Source of the DNA: Roseiarcus sp963770035
GTDB taxonomy: Bacteria > Pseudomonadota > Alphaproteobacteria > Rhizobiales > Beijerinckiaceae
Direction: 5' to 3'
DNA: 64,000 nt
Assembly (NCBI GenBank): GCA_963770035.1
Contig: CAVYON010000015.1
Coordinates: 1-64,000 of the forward strand
Under the pieces are notes generated by a model. It did not search any database. It worked only from the letters and a program-made list of their open reading frames with translations, and was not told the origin of the DNA. The translations under genes and the position numbers were made by a program. Below are positions 63,637 through 64,000 of this stretch, one piece after another; the stretch's first letter is position 1, and every line of letters begins with the position of its first letter.

Positions 63637-64000
63637 ATGTCTCCGCCGCGCGCCTACATCGAACATGTCGCCATCCGCGTGCCGGATGCCGACCGGCACA
63701 TCGATTTCTTCGAGCGTGTGCTGGGTCTCGGAATTCGTGAGGACCGGCCCGCGAAGGGCGCCGCGCCGCGCCAGGTCTGGATTCTCGGAAGCGTCCAACT
63801 GATCGAGGACCCGACTTTCGCCGGCCCGGAAGGCCGGCTCGCCCATCTCGGCGTGATGGTCGACGACTATGAGGGCGTCCTCGCTCGCGCGGCTGCGTGG
63901 GGCGCGAAGGCGCTGCCGGCCGGGCCCAACTGGCTTGAGCTGCCGGGCGGCCTGAACATCGAAATCTTGCGAGCCAGCCCCGGCGCGGTCGAAGCGGCGC
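63637..64000 (+). CDS. VOC/glyoxalase-fold protein (truncated by window end)
   Basis: Starts 5 bp after the preceding stop. The visible 121 residues show the vicinal-oxygen-chelate pattern YIEHVAIRVPDADRHIDFFERVLGLGIRE, AHLGVMVDDYEGVLARAAAWG, LELPGGLNIEIL, with metal-ligand candidates His in IEHVAI and Glu in NIEIL. Likely a lyase, isomerase or dioxygenase-like enzyme in one operon with the reductase. The C-terminus is outside the window. Confidence 0.8.
   Translation, partial: MSPPRAYIEHVAIRVPDADRHIDFFERVLGLGIREDRPAKGAAPRQVWILGSVQLIEDPTFAGPEGRLAHLGVMVDDYEGVLARAAAWGAKALPAGPNWLELPGGLNIEILRASPGAVEAA

Overview
The window looks like a chromosomal segment of a high-GC alphaproteobacterium, most likely Hyphomicrobiales (Rhizobiales). 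Supporting signs are the DUF1013 (TrcR-like) regulator, the hemD - mitofilin-like - HemY gene order, an Ohr/OhrR divergon, an Lrp/alanine dehydrogenase divergon and an aerobic benzoyl-CoA (box) cluster. A genus cannot be fixed from sequence alone. No rRNA, tRNA or CRISPR array was recognised.

Layout. 1-4990 is an IS91-family element whose transposase is split by a 'recombinase in trio' (RIT) element (210-3587, three overlapping tyrosine recombinases on the minus strand). 5214-10345 holds a PEP-CTERM protein, ohr/ohrR, an aromatic-type aminotransferase and an orphan groEL. 10657-12787 is a four-gene operon of NifX-like proteins with a DUF134-NifX regulator and a DUF4405 membrane protein. It is followed on the other strand by a four-module sulfur-transfer flavoprotein (12930-15431). 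15746-19343 has a small membrane protein, a SleB-type hydrolase and a Hint-domain protein. 19381-27928 is mostly housekeeping: ald/aldR, a solute-binding protein, xseB, a ParA-like ATPase, a DegP-like protease and a UPF0182 protein. 28203-31249 has a LuxR-type ligand-binding protein without HTH and a GGDEF-EAL protein. 31438-36940 is the box cluster (boxC-boxA-maoC-boxB). 38068-42779 is a DUF4231 (SLATT-like) gene downstream of a large TIR-STAND-WD40 receptor-like gene. 43178-45874 is preT-preA for pyrimidine reduction, then trcR and tsaD. 48438-51983 is a PIN-domain pair and an acyltransferase placed where hemC is often found. 52017-57059 is hemD, a mitofilin-like gene, hemY and a ferredoxin-reductase-like gene. 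57270-58598 is a TPR protein with a nucleotide-processing-like N-terminus. 58974-61460 is a second, nearly identical IS91-family element with its companion integrase. 61597 to the end is a LysR gene divergent from panE, then a truncated VOC protein.

The most interesting locus is the TIR-STAND-WD40/DUF4231 pair. Its ten WD40 blades are almost identical at DNA level on an exact 126-bp period, yet a few codons per blade vary, as in rapidly evolving NLR-type receptors. Several promoters carry recognisable operators next to matching genes: a RutR-type site before preTA, TGCA-type BoxR/BzdR motifs before boxC and boxB, an SqrR/BigR-type site before the sulfur fusion gene, twin sites between ohr and ohrR, and a perfect 16-bp palindrome before the DUF134-NifX operon.

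Caution: twelve frame breaks in eight otherwise well-conserved genes are all of the +1 type. This pattern fits residual single-base insertion errors better than eight true pseudogenes, so the broken genes here may be intact in the organism.
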